From Acidobacteriota bacterium (GTDB lineage: Bacteria; Acidobacteriota; Thermoanaerobaculia; Multivoradales; JAHEKO01), in NCBI GenBank assembly GCA_024638355.1, contig JAHEKO010000086.1:1-10886 (forward strand): DNA of 10,886 nucleotides, written 5' to 3'. A program made the translations under genes and the position numbers. Position 1 is the stretch's first letter. Each line of letters begins with the position of its first letter. A model generated the notes under the pieces. That model was not told the DNA's origin and did not search any database. It saw nothing but the letters and a program-made list of their open reading frames with translations. Positions 1 through 9,322 of this stretch are shown piece by piece.

Positions 1-422
1 AGGACCCCGTTGATGCGGTCGAAGTCTCCTTTCAGGTCGTCGATCTCGGCGCCGGGCGCGATCCGAGCCGCCGCGATGCCCAGGTCCAGGTTGATATGGG
101 CGTTCATTCCCAGCAGCAGGTGCTGAAGCACGATCGGCCACCACCGTTCGGCGGCACCGAAAGCCACCTTCCACGAAGCGGTGGGCTGCTCCCCGCGGCC
201 TCTGGCTTCGATCGCATCGAGATAGCGGTTGGCGAAGACGACGTCCAGCCGCTCCATGCGCTCTCGGTCGTCGAAGATGCCGTCACGGATCCCATCCCTG
301 ACGCTGACCGTGACCTTGCGGTAGAGAGCCGGAAAGTAGCCGAGCCGGCTGGCGTCCCCGCGCGCTCGCGCGATCACTGCGTCGAGCCGGTCGATCACCT
401 CGTCGATGGTGGCGGCGGGCAT
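1..422 (-). CDS. DUF5995 family protein (partial, 3' end outside window)
   Basis: Reading the minus strand from an ATG at 422-420 gives an uninterrupted frame of 140 codons that leaves the window at position 1, so the C-terminus is missing. The protein has a central stretch NRYLDAIEA (about residues 65-73), then PTASWKVAF (80-88) and AAERWWPIVLQHLLLGMNAH (90-109) followed by INLDLGIAAA. This is the pattern I recognise from the DUF5995 family, soluble and probably alpha-helical proteins with no established function. The conserved His and Asn residues in QHLLLGMNAHIN could be functional, but that is a guess. There is no signal peptide. The start is supported by an AGGA at 437-434, about 11 nt upstream, and by an extended -10-like element just before it. 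The gene is divergent from the exported-protein gene at 510. The family call is fairly firm; the function is unknown. Confidence 0.82.
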   Translation of the reverse strand, partial: MPAATIDEVIDRLDAVIARARGDASRLGYFPALYRKVTVSVRDGIRDGIFDDRERMERLDVVFANRYLDAIEARGRGEQPTASWKVAFGAAERWWPIVLQHLLLGMNAHINLDLGIAAARIAPGAEIDDLKGDFDRINGV

Positions 423-442
423 GGTCAGGAGCTTCCTGCGCG

Positions 443-451
443 ATGCTAGCA
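443..451 (-). promoter_or_regulatory. Putative extended -10 promoter for the DUF5995 gene
   Basis: On the minus strand positions 451 to 443 read TGCTAGCAT, a TGn extension followed by TAGCAT, which fits a TAnnnT extended -10. A transcript starting near 436 would have a leader of about 14 nt that includes the AGGA ribosome binding sequence. The core TGCTAGCA (444-451) is a perfect 8-bp palindrome. I see no convincing -35. This is inferred from motif and position only. Confidence 0.35.
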
Positions 452-461
452 GTCGGCGGCG

Positions 462-470
462 TGGTATTTT
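462..470 (+). promoter_or_regulatory. Putative extended -10 promoter for the exported protein / GDPD unit
   Basis: Positions 462-470 read TGGTATTTT, a TGn extension plus TATTTT, inside the only AT-rich patch of the divergent intergenic region. A start near 477 would leave a leader of about 33 nt that contains the strong GGAGGAGG ribosome binding site. No clear -35 is seen. It lies back to back with the minus-strand element at 443-451, so the two promoters would share one short regulatory space. Confidence 0.35.
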
Positions 471-494
471 TCCGCCTGGGTTCGAGACGGCTAC

Positions 495-502
495 GGAGGA
501 GG
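495..502 (+). promoter_or_regulatory. Strong ribosome binding site
   Basis: GGAGGAGG sits 7 nt upstream of the ATG at 510. It decides the start of the exported protein in favour of 510 rather than the in-frame internal ATG at codon 12. Confidence 0.75.
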
Positions 503-509
503 AAGATCG

Positions 510-1115
510 ATGCAGGAGAGACTCGTTCCAACAACGGCCTCGATGGTCGCCATCGCCCTTCTCGGCCTCGGCCTGCTGCTTCCGGCGCCGGCGCCGGTCC
601 GCGCCGAGGAGCTCGACGAGCCGCTGCGCTTCGACGCCCAGGCCATCAACATGAGCAACATCCAGGGTCGTGGAACGGGAATCGCCCGGCTCTCGATCGT
701 GATCCATCGCTGGTCCTCGGACGACGAGCGCAACGCCCTTCTCGAAGCCGTCAAGGAAGGCGGCCGGCGCTCGCTTCCCGATGCCCTGGTCTCCCAGGAT
801 CGCGTCGGCACCATCCGCGAGATCCGCAGCCGGGCCGAGTTCCTCGGGTACTCGCGCCGGTTCGACCTGCCCGACGGCGGCCAGCGGATCATCCTGGCGG
901 CCGACCGGCCGATCGGCTTCCTCGAGGCATCCAGGAGCCTGCGCACGTTGGACTACAACGTGACTCTCATCCAGATCGACCTGAACGCGGAGGGCGAGGG
1001 CCAGGGCGCGATCTTCCTGGGCGCCCAGATCGTCTGGGACGCCGAGAACGAGCGGATCGTCGTCGAGGGCTTCGCCACCGAGCCGATCCGGCTGACCCGG
1101 GTCCGGGCGCGCTAG
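510..1115 (+). CDS. Secreted hypothetical protein (uncharacterised family)
   Basis: The 201-residue product begins with a short positively charged start, a hydrophobic core at about residues 12-24 and a VRA site at 30-32. This is a classic Sec signal peptide with probable cleavage after Ala32, so the mature protein of about 169 residues should be periplasmic or extracellular. The mature part has IVIHRWSSDDERNALLEAV, a DRVGTIREI segment, LPDGGQRIILAADRPIGFLE and a C-terminal EPIRLTRVRAR. I recall similar RWSxDxER...LPDGGxRIVIAxDRP...EPVRLT proteins in Acidobacteriota genomes, always labelled hypothetical. The alternation of charged and hydrophobic residues suggests a beta-rich fold. No catalytic motif, lipobox or membrane anchor is visible. 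It is followed after 23 nt by the GDPD gene, so co-transcription is likely. Gene reality is firm; function is unknown. Confidence 0.85.
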   Translation: MQERLVPTTASMVAIALLGLGLLLPAPAPVRAEELDEPLRFDAQAINMSNIQGRGTGIARLSIVIHRWSSDDERNALLEAVKEGGRRSLPDALVSQDRVGTIREIRSRAEFLGYSRRFDLPDGGQRIILAADRPIGFLEASRSLRTLDYNVTLIQIDLNAEGEGQGAIFLGAQIVWDAENERIVVEGFATEPIRLTRVRAR

Positions 1116-1122
1116 CCGCGGC

Positions 1123-1128
1123 GGGAGG
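1123..1128 (+). promoter_or_regulatory. Ribosome binding site that fixes a GTG start
   Basis: GGGAGG lies 10 nt upstream of the GTG at 1139. The reading frame is open far upstream of this point, but the upstream part overlaps the exported-protein gene in another frame and translates to Arg/Pro-rich nonsense. This site therefore identifies the likely true start of the GDPD gene. Confidence 0.65.
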
Positions 1129-1138
1129 CCCGAGCTCC

Positions 1139-3028
1139 GTGCGGACATTGCGAACCGAGCTCCTGACGCTTCTCGCGGTGGCCGCGAGCGACTTCGTCCG
1201 CAGTTGGAAGAGACTCCTGGTCACCGACCTGGCCTTCAAGGTCGTCTACCTGGCGCTCCTGGCACCGATCAGCGGGCTGGTGCTTCGTGGCTTCCTCTGG
1301 ACCCAGGGCACCACGGTGGTGGCCGACGAGGAGATCCTCTGGGTCGCGCTCAGTCCGATCGGGCTCGCCGGTCTGGCTCTCCTGGCCGCGGTCGGCATCG
1401 TGATTCTCGCTCTCGAGCTCGCCTGCCTGGCGGCCATCGGCCACGGCACGGTGCACGACGTCAGGGTCGGCGCTGCCGACGCGCTGCGCTTCGTCAGCGG
1501 CGCGGTTGGGAAGGTGTTCGGCGTGGTGCTTCGAGTCGTCGGCCTCTCGCTACTCCTCGCCGCTCCCTTCCTGGCCGCCGCGGCGCTGGTCTTCCTCGTT
1601 CTGCTGACCGATTTCGACATCTACTTCTACCTGAACGCGCGCCCGCCGGTCTTCTGGATGGCCGCCGGCCTGATCGCGGCGATCCTGGTCGCGGGTCTGG
1701 CGGTGCTCGTGCCACGCCTGGTTTCGTGGCTGCTGGCGCTGCCGCTGGTGCTATTCGAGGAAACCGCGGCCGCTCGGGCGCTCGCGGCAAGCGCGGCCAG
1801 AACGCGCGGTGACCGCAAGCTCCTCGCCCTCCTGCTGGCGGCCTGGGCGGGACTCTCGCTCGGGGCCGCCGCGGTCGTGTTCGGAGCTCTGCGGCTGGCC
1901 GGAGTCTGGCTCCTCACCCCCCTGCGCGACGCCCGGCCGGAGGTGCTCCTGCCGCTGGTCGGGACGCTGGTGCTCGCCTGGCTCGCGGCCAACGAGATCG
2001 TCTCGCTGCTCAGTCGCGGCGGCCTCGCCCTCTTGATGGTTCGCGCGCACGATCGATCCAGCCCGTCGAGCTCCGCGGCAATCGGTACGTCCGCCGCGGT
2101 GGTTCCCGCGGTGAACCGCCCGCCGCGACGCCGGCTCCTCGCCGGCCTCATCGCCGTGGCCGTGGCCGGCACGCTGATCGGGGTCTACCTGCTGAACACC
2201 GTCCGCATCGACACCGACGTCGACATCATCGCCCACCGGGGGGCCGCGGCGGTCGCGCCCGAGAACACACTGGCCGCGATCGAGCGGGCCATCGCCGACG
2301 GCGCCGACTGGGTCGAGATCGACGTGCTCGAGACCGCCGATGGCGAGGTCGTCGTCTTCCACGACCGCGATCTCAAGCGGATCACCGGCCTCGACCTGGA
2401 CATCGCCGACGCGACCTGGGAGGAGCTGCGCGTGATCGACGTCGGCAGCTGGTTCGCAGCGGAGTTCGCCGACGAGCGGATCCCGCGTCTGGCCGACGTC
2501 CTGGAGCTCTGCCGCAGCCGTATCGGTGTCGTCATCGAGCTCAAGTACTTCGGCCGCCAGGAGCGCCTCGAGGAGCGCGTCGCGCGAATTGTCGAGGAGG
2601 CCGGCGTGGTGGACGAGATCGTCATCATGTCGCTCGATCAGGGCGGCATCCGCAAGATGCGGTCGCTGCGGCCCGACTGGCGCCTGGGGCTGATCGTCGC
2701 GGTCGCGATCGGCGATCTCAACACTCTCGACGCCGACTTCCTGGCGGTCAACGTCAACCTGGCCACGCCTCTCTTCCTGCGCAGCGCGACCGCAGCCGGC
2801 AGGGACGTCTACGTCTGGCCGATCTACGAAGAGCTCGAGAAGGCGCGCATGATCGGACGTGGCGCCGACGGTCTGATCACCAACGACCCGGCCGCCGGGC
2901 GCCGGGTGCTGGCCGCGCTCGCCGAGATGGAGCCCTTGGAGCGCCTGCTACTCGACGCCGCGCTCTGGATGGGGATCGTGCCGCGAGCCCGGTCCCGACC
3001 GGCCGGCGATGCCGACGACGAGGCCTAG
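1139..3028 (+). CDS. Glycerophosphodiester phosphodiesterase with N-terminal polytopic membrane domain
   Basis: The 629-residue product has two parts. Residues 1 to about 355 are hydrophobic, with roughly seven to eight membrane segments (for example near 33-50, 66-100, 126-156, 171-206, 227-251, 268-290 and 333-353), and resemble the membrane domain found in front of some bacterial GDPDs. Residues 360-620 form a GDPD TIM barrel: H366-R367-G368, E375-N376-T377, the metal-binding pair E393 and D395 in EIDV, H408 in VFHD, E467 in VIELK, and a final GADGLITNDP. The family hydrolyses glycerophosphodiesters from phospholipid turnover to glycerol 3-phosphate plus an alcohol, using His as acid/base and a divalent metal. 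All key residues are present, so it should be active. The catalytic domain follows the last TM segment; its side of the membrane cannot be settled by eye. The start is a GTG with a good ribosome binding site. It is probably co-transcribed with the exported protein. Confidence 0.9.
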   Translation: MRTLRTELLTLLAVAASDFVRSWKRLLVTDLAFKVVYLALLAPISGLVLRGFLWTQGTTVVADEEILWVALSPIGLAGLALLAAVGIVILALELACLAAIGHGTVHDVRVGAADALRFVSGAVGKVFGVVLRVVGLSLLLAAPFLAAAALVFLVLLTDFDIYFYLNARPPVFWMAAGLIAAILVAGLAVLVPRLVSWLLALPLVLFEETAAARALAASAARTRGDRKLLALLLAAWAGLSLGAAAVVFGALRLAGVWLLTPLRDARPEVLLPLVGTLVLAWLAANEIVSLLSRGGLALLMVRAHDRSSPSSSAAIGTSAAVVPAVNRPPRRRLLAGLIAVAVAGTLIGVYLLNTVRIDTDVDIIAHRGAAAVAPENTLAAIERAIADGADWVEIDVLETADGEVVVFHDRDLKRITGLDLDIADATWEELRVIDVGSWFAAEFADERIPRLADVLELCRSRIGVVIELKYFGRQERLEERVARIVEEAGVVDEIVIMSLDQGGIRKMRSLRPDWRLGLIVAVAIGDLNTLDADFLAVNVNLATPLFLRSATAAGRDVYVWPIYEELEKARMIGRGADGLITNDPAAGRRVLAALAEMEPLERLLLDAALWMGIVPRARSRPAGDADDEA

Positions 3029-3067
3029 ACCTTCCGATCGCCGGCGGCACCCGCCCGTTAGCGACGC

Positions 3068-3100
3068 CCACCCCGCTCTACCGGGTGGCCTCCGGGGTGG
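3068..3100 (+). other. Inverted repeat after the GDPD gene, possible weak terminator
   Basis: CCACCCCG (3068-3075) is the exact complement of CGGGGTGG (3093-3100), giving an 8-bp GC-rich stem with a 17-nt loop. A competing shorter pairing, CCACCC with GGGTGG at 3083-3088, uses the same left arm. There is no following T-tract, so intrinsic termination is uncertain. It lies between the GDPD stop and the transporter promoter region. Confidence 0.3.
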
Positions 3101-3105
3101 CCCGA

Positions 3106-3123
3106 CTTCGTAACCTTACGAAG
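3106..3123 (+). promoter_or_regulatory. 18-nt perfect dyad, putative operator over a -10 element
   Basis: CTTCGTAACCTTACGAAG is a perfect inverted repeat: 8-bp arms around a central CC. It ends 35 nt before the transporter ATG. Its centre, TAACCT (3111-3116), fits a TAnnnT -10, which would place transcription start near 3123. A dimeric regulator bound here would block RNA polymerase, so this looks like a repressor operator. The dyad is seen directly; the promoter and regulator are inferred, and no regulator gene is present in the window. Confidence 0.5.
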
Positions 3124-3141
3124 GGCGATCCGCCCCGCGTG

Positions 3142-3149
3142 AGGAGGGG
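3142..3149 (+). promoter_or_regulatory. Ribosome binding site of the OFA transporter gene
   Basis: AGGAGGGG lies 9 nt upstream of the ATG at 3159 and is close to the ideal anti-Shine-Dalgarno complement. It supports this start and suggests efficient translation. Confidence 0.7.
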
Positions 3150-3158
3150 AATCCCGTT

Positions 3159-4511
3159 ATGACAATCAGCGTGTCGAATCGCTGGCTGGTCGTGGCCGGC
3201 GCGATCCTAGTGCAGCTCTGCCTCGGCGCTATCTACGCCTGGTCGGCCTTCACCGGCCCGCTCGCGGCCGAGCCGTTCGAGTTCACCGCAATTCAAGGGC
3301 AGTGGATCTTCGCCGTCGGTCTGGCTACGTTCGCCGTCGTGATGGCGCTCGTGGCCGGCCGCTGGCAGGCGAAGAGCGGACCCCGCCTCGTCACCCTGGT
3401 GGGAGGCTTGACCCTCGGCCTCGGCTACCTGATCGCGGGCTCGAGCGGCACGAGCTACTGGGGCATCCTGCTCGGCATCGGCGTCCTGGGCGGCGCCGGC
3501 ATCGGCCTCGCCTACGTCTGCCCGATCGCGGCGCTGGTCAAGTGGTTTCCCGATCGCAAGGGCTTCATCACCGGACTGGCGGTCGCCGGCTTCGGCTTCG
3601 GCGCCCTGATCTGGATCAAGCTCACCCAGGGCTTCACCTTCGGCCCGGTGCGGCTCTCGGGCGACTGGGCCGGCCTCTACGGCATGGGTTGGACGGTCCA
3701 TCAGATCTGGACCCTCTACGGCGTCCTGTTCGCCACCCTTATCGGTCTCGGCTCCATCGTCCTCGTCAACCCGCCCAAGGGCTGGTTGCCGGCCGGCTGG
3801 ACGCCTCCGTCGGCGACCGCCGAGCACTCGGGCGCGCGCGACTTCCCGGCACGCATGATGGCCGCGACGCCCCAGTTCTGGGGCCTCTTCCTGACCTTCC
3901 TCTTCGGCTCCACCGCCGGCCTGATGGTGATCGGCTGCATCGAGCGCTTCGGCACCGACCGGCTGAGCGCCGCCGGCCTCTCGACGGCCGAGTCCGCGGT
4001 CGTCGCCGGCACCGCGATGGGGCTCTTCTACGCCCTGTTCAACGGGCTGGGCCGGATCTTGTGGGGCTGGATCAGCGACGGCATGGGCCGGCGCCGCGCC
4101 ATCGGCCTGATGAGCGCGCTCCAGGGCGTGATGATGCTCGGCTTCTTCTGGATCGGCGCCTCCGAATGGGGGCTCTATCTGGCGTCGGCGCTCATCGGCT
4201 TCAACTACGGCGGCTACTTCGCACTCTTCCCGGCGGCGACCGCCGACCTCTTCGGCGACCGCCGGGTGGGCACCAACTACCCGTACGTATTCCTCTCGTA
4301 CGGGCTCGGCGGCATCATCGGACCGCTCCTGGGCGGCTGGATGAAGGACGTCGGGACGATCTCGGGCGACGTCTCCGCCTGGATCTGGGCGTTCTCGATC
4401 GCCGGCGTCTTCTGCCTGGTGGGCGCGGTAATCATGCTGCGGATGCGGCCGCCCGGAACGATCTCACGGCCTGAGGTCGCCCGCCGCGCGCCGGTACGCC
4501 GCGCGGCCTAG
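3159..4511 (+). CDS. MFS transporter, oxalate/formate antiporter (OFA) family
   Basis: The 450-residue product is highly hydrophobic with a spacing that fits 12 membrane helices. The N-terminus NRWLVVAGAILVQLCLGAIY followed by AWSAF is the characteristic OFA first helix. Other family marks are the segment WFPDRKGFITGLAVAGFGFG (from about residue 129), the cytoplasmic loop R299-ILWGWISDGMGRRRA (299-314) that matches the conserved MFS loop motif, and YGGYFALFPAATADLFG before the last helices. The family exchanges or takes up small carboxylates such as oxalate, formate, lactate or pyruvate at the inner membrane. The substrate cannot be told from the sequence, and no oxalate-degrading gene (formyl-CoA transferase, oxalyl-CoA decarboxylase) is nearby. 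It appears monocistronic, with its own ribosome binding site and dyad upstream and paired hairpins downstream. The short Arg-rich C-terminal tail is ordinary. Confidence 0.9.
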   Translation: MTISVSNRWLVVAGAILVQLCLGAIYAWSAFTGPLAAEPFEFTAIQGQWIFAVGLATFAVVMALVAGRWQAKSGPRLVTLVGGLTLGLGYLIAGSSGTSYWGILLGIGVLGGAGIGLAYVCPIAALVKWFPDRKGFITGLAVAGFGFGALIWIKLTQGFTFGPVRLSGDWAGLYGMGWTVHQIWTLYGVLFATLIGLGSIVLVNPPKGWLPAGWTPPSATAEHSGARDFPARMMAATPQFWGLFLTFLFGSTAGLMVIGCIERFGTDRLSAAGLSTAESAVVAGTAMGLFYALFNGLGRILWGWISDGMGRRRAIGLMSALQGVMMLGFFWIGASEWGLYLASALIGFNYGGYFALFPAATADLFGDRRVGTNYPYVFLSYGLGGIIGPLLGGWMKDVGTISGDVSAWIWAFSIAGVFCLVGAVIMLRMRPPGTISRPEVARRAPVRRAA

Positions 4512-4521
4512 GCTCGGAAAA

Positions 4522-4542
4522 GGGCGCACCGACGGAGCGCCC
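4522..4542 (+). terminator. Hairpin after the transporter gene (first of two)
   Basis: GGGCGC (4522-4527) pairs with GCGCCC (4537-4542) across a 9-nt loop, starting 10 nt after the transporter stop. On the + strand there is no T-tract after it. An AAAA run at 4518-4521 sits before it, so on the minus strand the hairpin would be followed by TTTT. It may act as a weak or bidirectional transcription end signal. Confidence 0.45.
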
Positions 4543-4544
4543 AT

Positions 4545-4562
4545 GCCTCCGCCCGCGGAGGC
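4545..4562 (+). terminator. Hairpin after the transporter gene (second of two)
   Basis: GCCTCCGC (4545-4552) is the exact complement of GCGGAGGC (4555-4562), separated by only CC, so a realistic fold is a 7-bp stem with a CCCG loop. It follows the first hairpin after 2 nt. Without a T-tract it could be a factor-assisted terminator or an mRNA 3'-end stabiliser rather than a simple intrinsic terminator. Confidence 0.4.
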
Positions 4563-4614
4563 GAGTGAGCCCTCGCTGGATCGACCCCGGCTGCACGCGA
4601 CGCTCGACTTGCGT

Positions 4615-4620
4615 TAGTTT
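4615..4620 (+). promoter_or_regulatory. Putative -10 element of the glycosidase operon
   Basis: TAGTTT fits TAnnnT and lies in the only slightly AT-rich patch (TTGCGTTAGTTT) between the transporter and the GH63 gene. Transcription from near 4627 would give a leader of about 18 nt containing GGAGA (4636-4640), 4 nt before the GTG start at 4645. No convincing -35 is seen. Confidence 0.3.
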
Positions 4621-4644
4621 CGGCGGGTCGCGCATGGAGATCGA

Positions 4645-7302
<2,658 letters not shown>

Positions 7303-7306
7303 GCCC

Positions 7307-7325
7307 GCGGGGCGCACCGCCCCGC
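7307..7325 (+). other. GC hairpin between the two glycosidase genes
   Basis: GCGGGGCG (7307-7314) is the exact complement of CGCCCCGC (7318-7325) with a 3-nt CAC loop. It fills most of the 31-nt gap and ends 8 nt before the ATG at 7334, where a ribosome binding site would be expected. It could stabilise the upstream mRNA, slow entry into the downstream gene, or partly attenuate transcription. There is no T-tract, so full termination is unlikely. Confidence 0.5.
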
Positions 7326-7333
7326 CACTCTCG

Positions 7334-9313
7334 ATGCCCATGGCGATCACCCTCGAGGCCCACGGCGCCGACGACTTCGAGCGCCTCGCCGAGCTCGAGT
7401 GGCTCGAGACCCACGGGCTCGGTGGCTGGGCGAGCTCGACGGTCGCCGGCGCCCACAGCCGGCGTTATCACGGTCTCCTGGTCGCGGCGGCCCGACCGCC
7501 GGTCGGACGCACGGTCCTGGTCTCCAAGCTCGACGAGACGGTGCGCACCGCCGATGCCGCCTGGGAGCTCGGCTGCAACCGCTATCCGGACGCCGTTCAC
7601 CCGCACGGCTACCTCCACCTCGAGCGCTTCGAGCGTGGCCTCTTCCCGGTCTTCGACTACCGGGTGGGCGACGCGCTTCTCCGCAAGACGATCGCGGCGA
7701 TCCATGGCGAACAGACCACGCTGGCCGTCTACGAGCTGGTCGACGGTCCGGAGCCGGTGCTGCTCGAGCTCCTGCCGCTTCTCACCTACCGCGACTGCCA
7801 CGCCCTCGGCCCGGGCACCGCGATCTCCGAGCACGCCGAGTTCGAGGACGAGGCGCTCCTCTACCGCCCCGCCGCCGACGGCCCGTCGATCTACCTGCAG
7901 GTTCCCGGCGGCGAGATCGAGTGGCGGCCCGACTGGTACCACGGCTTCCAGTACGAGGCCGAGCGCCGACGCGGCCTCGACTTCCAGGAGGATCTGTGGA
8001 CCCCGGGCCTCTTGCGGCGGGCGCTCGAGCCCGGCGAGCGGGTGGGGGTCCTGATCTCGACCGACGACCCGCTGGGACGAGACGCCCTGACGCTGCTCGA
8101 GCGCGAGCGCGAGCGGCGCCTCCGGCTGCTCGACGGCCTCCCCGTCGCCGACGAGACCGCGCGGACGCTCGCCCTCGCCGCCGATCAGTTCGTCGTGCGC
8201 CGCGGGGCCGACCTCGAGACTCTCATCGCCGGCTACCACTGGTTCGCCGACTGGGGCCGCGACACCATGATCGCGCTGCCCGGGATCTGCCTCGCCACCG
8301 GCAGGCTCGAGGACGCCCGCAAGATCCTGACCGCGTTCGCAACGAGCGTCGACCGCGGCATGCTCCCCAATCGCTTTCCCGACGACGGCGAGACGCCCGA
8401 CTACAACACGGTCGACGCCACTCTCTGGTTCTTCGTCGCGATCCGCCGCTTCCTCGAGCGCTCGGGCGACGCCGAGTTCGTGCAGGAGCGGCTGCTGCCG
8501 GTGCTGCGCGAGATTCTCGGCTGGCACGACCGCGGCACCCGCTACGGCATCGGCGTGGCGGACGACGGTCTGCTGCAGGCGGGAGAGCCCGGAGTACAGC
8601 TCACCTGGATGGACGCCAAAGTCGGCGACCACGTCGTCACCCCGCGCCACGGCAAAGCGGTGGAGATCAACGCTCTCTGGTACAACGCGCTGCGAATTCT
8701 GGGCGATTTGGAGAGCGAGCTCGGCGATCCCGAAGCCGGGCAGGCGCTCTCCGAAAGGGCCGAGCGCGTGCGCGGCCGCTTCCGTGAGGTCTTCTGGAAC
8801 GACGATCTCGGCTGCCTCTACGACGTCGTCGAGGGCGAGCGGCGCGACGCCTCGATCCGGCCCAACCAGCTCCTCGCGCTGAGCCTCCCCTACCCCCTGC
8901 TCGCCGAGGACGAAGCGCTCGCGGTGCTGGCGGTGGCTCGCGAGCGGCTGCTCACTCCCCTGGGCCTGCGCAGCCTGGCGCCCGAAGACCCCGACTACCG
9001 ACCGGTGTACGAAGGCGGACCGGCGGAGCGCGACGCCGCCTACCACCAGGGGACGGTCTGGGGCTGGCTTCTGGGACCCTACGCGGACGCCCTCGTGCGT
9101 TACGGCGGCGACGAGGGCAGGCGCGAGGCGCGCGACCTCGTCGACCGGGCCTGCGAGCAACTCGCCGGGGCCTGCGTCGGCTCGGTCTCGGAGATCTTCG
9201 ACGCCGAGCCGCCCCACGCTCCGCGCGGCGCTATCGCCCAGGCGTGGAGCGTCGCCGAGCTGCTCCGCACCCGGCTCGAGCTGACCGCGTCCGCGGGCGC
9301 CGGCCTGCGGTAG
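7334..9313 (+). CDS. Amylo-alpha-1,6-glucosidase / bacterial glycogen debranching enzyme (GH133 type)
   Basis: The 659-residue protein has the two-domain layout of bacterial and archaeal debranching enzymes, usually 650-720 residues. The N-terminal GDE_N-type domain carries THGLGGWASSTVAGAHSRRY then HGLLVA (from about residue 27). The C-terminal GDE_C (alpha/alpha)6 domain carries GYHWFADWGRDTMIALPG (300-317), DYNTVDATLWFF, QLTWMDAKVG (422-431), GKAVEINALWYNAL (440-453), RPNQLLALS, YHQGTVWGWLLGPY (570-583) and EIFDAEPPHAPRG (620-632). Candidate acidic catalytic residues are D306, D310, D427, E620 and E625; which pair acts is not decided here. The reaction is hydrolysis of alpha-1,6 branch residues in glycogen-type glucans, in the cytoplasm. 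ATG codons at 7334 and 7340 are both possible, and neither has a clear Shine-Dalgarno. It likely works with the GH63 enzyme upstream; the next gene begins 9 nt after its stop. Confidence 0.92.
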   Translation: MPMAITLEAHGADDFERLAELEWLETHGLGGWASSTVAGAHSRRYHGLLVAAARPPVGRTVLVSKLDETVRTADAAWELGCNRYPDAVHPHGYLHLERFERGLFPVFDYRVGDALLRKTIAAIHGEQTTLAVYELVDGPEPVLLELLPLLTYRDCHALGPGTAISEHAEFEDEALLYRPAADGPSIYLQVPGGEIEWRPDWYHGFQYEAERRRGLDFQEDLWTPGLLRRALEPGERVGVLISTDDPLGRDALTLLERERERRLRLLDGLPVADETARTLALAADQFVVRRGADLETLIAGYHWFADWGRDTMIALPGICLATGRLEDARKILTAFATSVDRGMLPNRFPDDGETPDYNTVDATLWFFVAIRRFLERSGDAEFVQERLLPVLREILGWHDRGTRYGIGVADDGLLQAGEPGVQLTWMDAKVGDHVVTPRHGKAVEINALWYNALRILGDLESELGDPEAGQALSERAERVRGRFREVFWNDDLGCLYDVVEGERRDASIRPNQLLALSLPYPLLAEDEALAVLAVARERLLTPLGLRSLAPEDPDYRPVYEGGPAERDAAYHQGTVWGWLLGPYADALVRYGGDEGRREARDLVDRACEQLAGACVGSVSEIFDAEPPHAPRGAIAQAWSVAELLRTRLELTASAGAGLR

Positions 9314-9316
9314 CCT
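9311..9316 (+). promoter_or_regulatory. Putative -10 for a leaderless transcript of the isochorismatase-like gene
   Basis: TAGCCT fits TAnnnT; its TAG is also the stop codon of the debranching enzyme gene. It ends 6 nt before the ATG at 9323, so a start at the usual distance would fall on or beside the A of the ATG. No Shine-Dalgarno precedes this ATG, which is consistent with leaderless expression. The link is an inference from spacing. Confidence 0.3.
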
Positions 9317-9322
9317 CGACCC

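Noticed and set aside
96..449. Plus-strand open frame opposite the DUF5995 gene.
   Set aside because: The minus-strand frame gives a recognisable DUF5995 sequence; this frame has no motif or ribosome binding site.
443..1138. Upstream extension of the GDPD frame to an ATG at 443.
   Set aside because: It would overlap the exported-protein gene entirely and its translation is Arg/Pro-rich with no family resemblance; the GTG at 1139 has a good ribosome binding site and the sequence becomes protein-like there.
3159..4511. Naming the transporter OxlT or an oxalate degradation locus.
   Set aside because: The OFA family covers several carboxylate substrates and no oxalate-metabolism genes are in the window.
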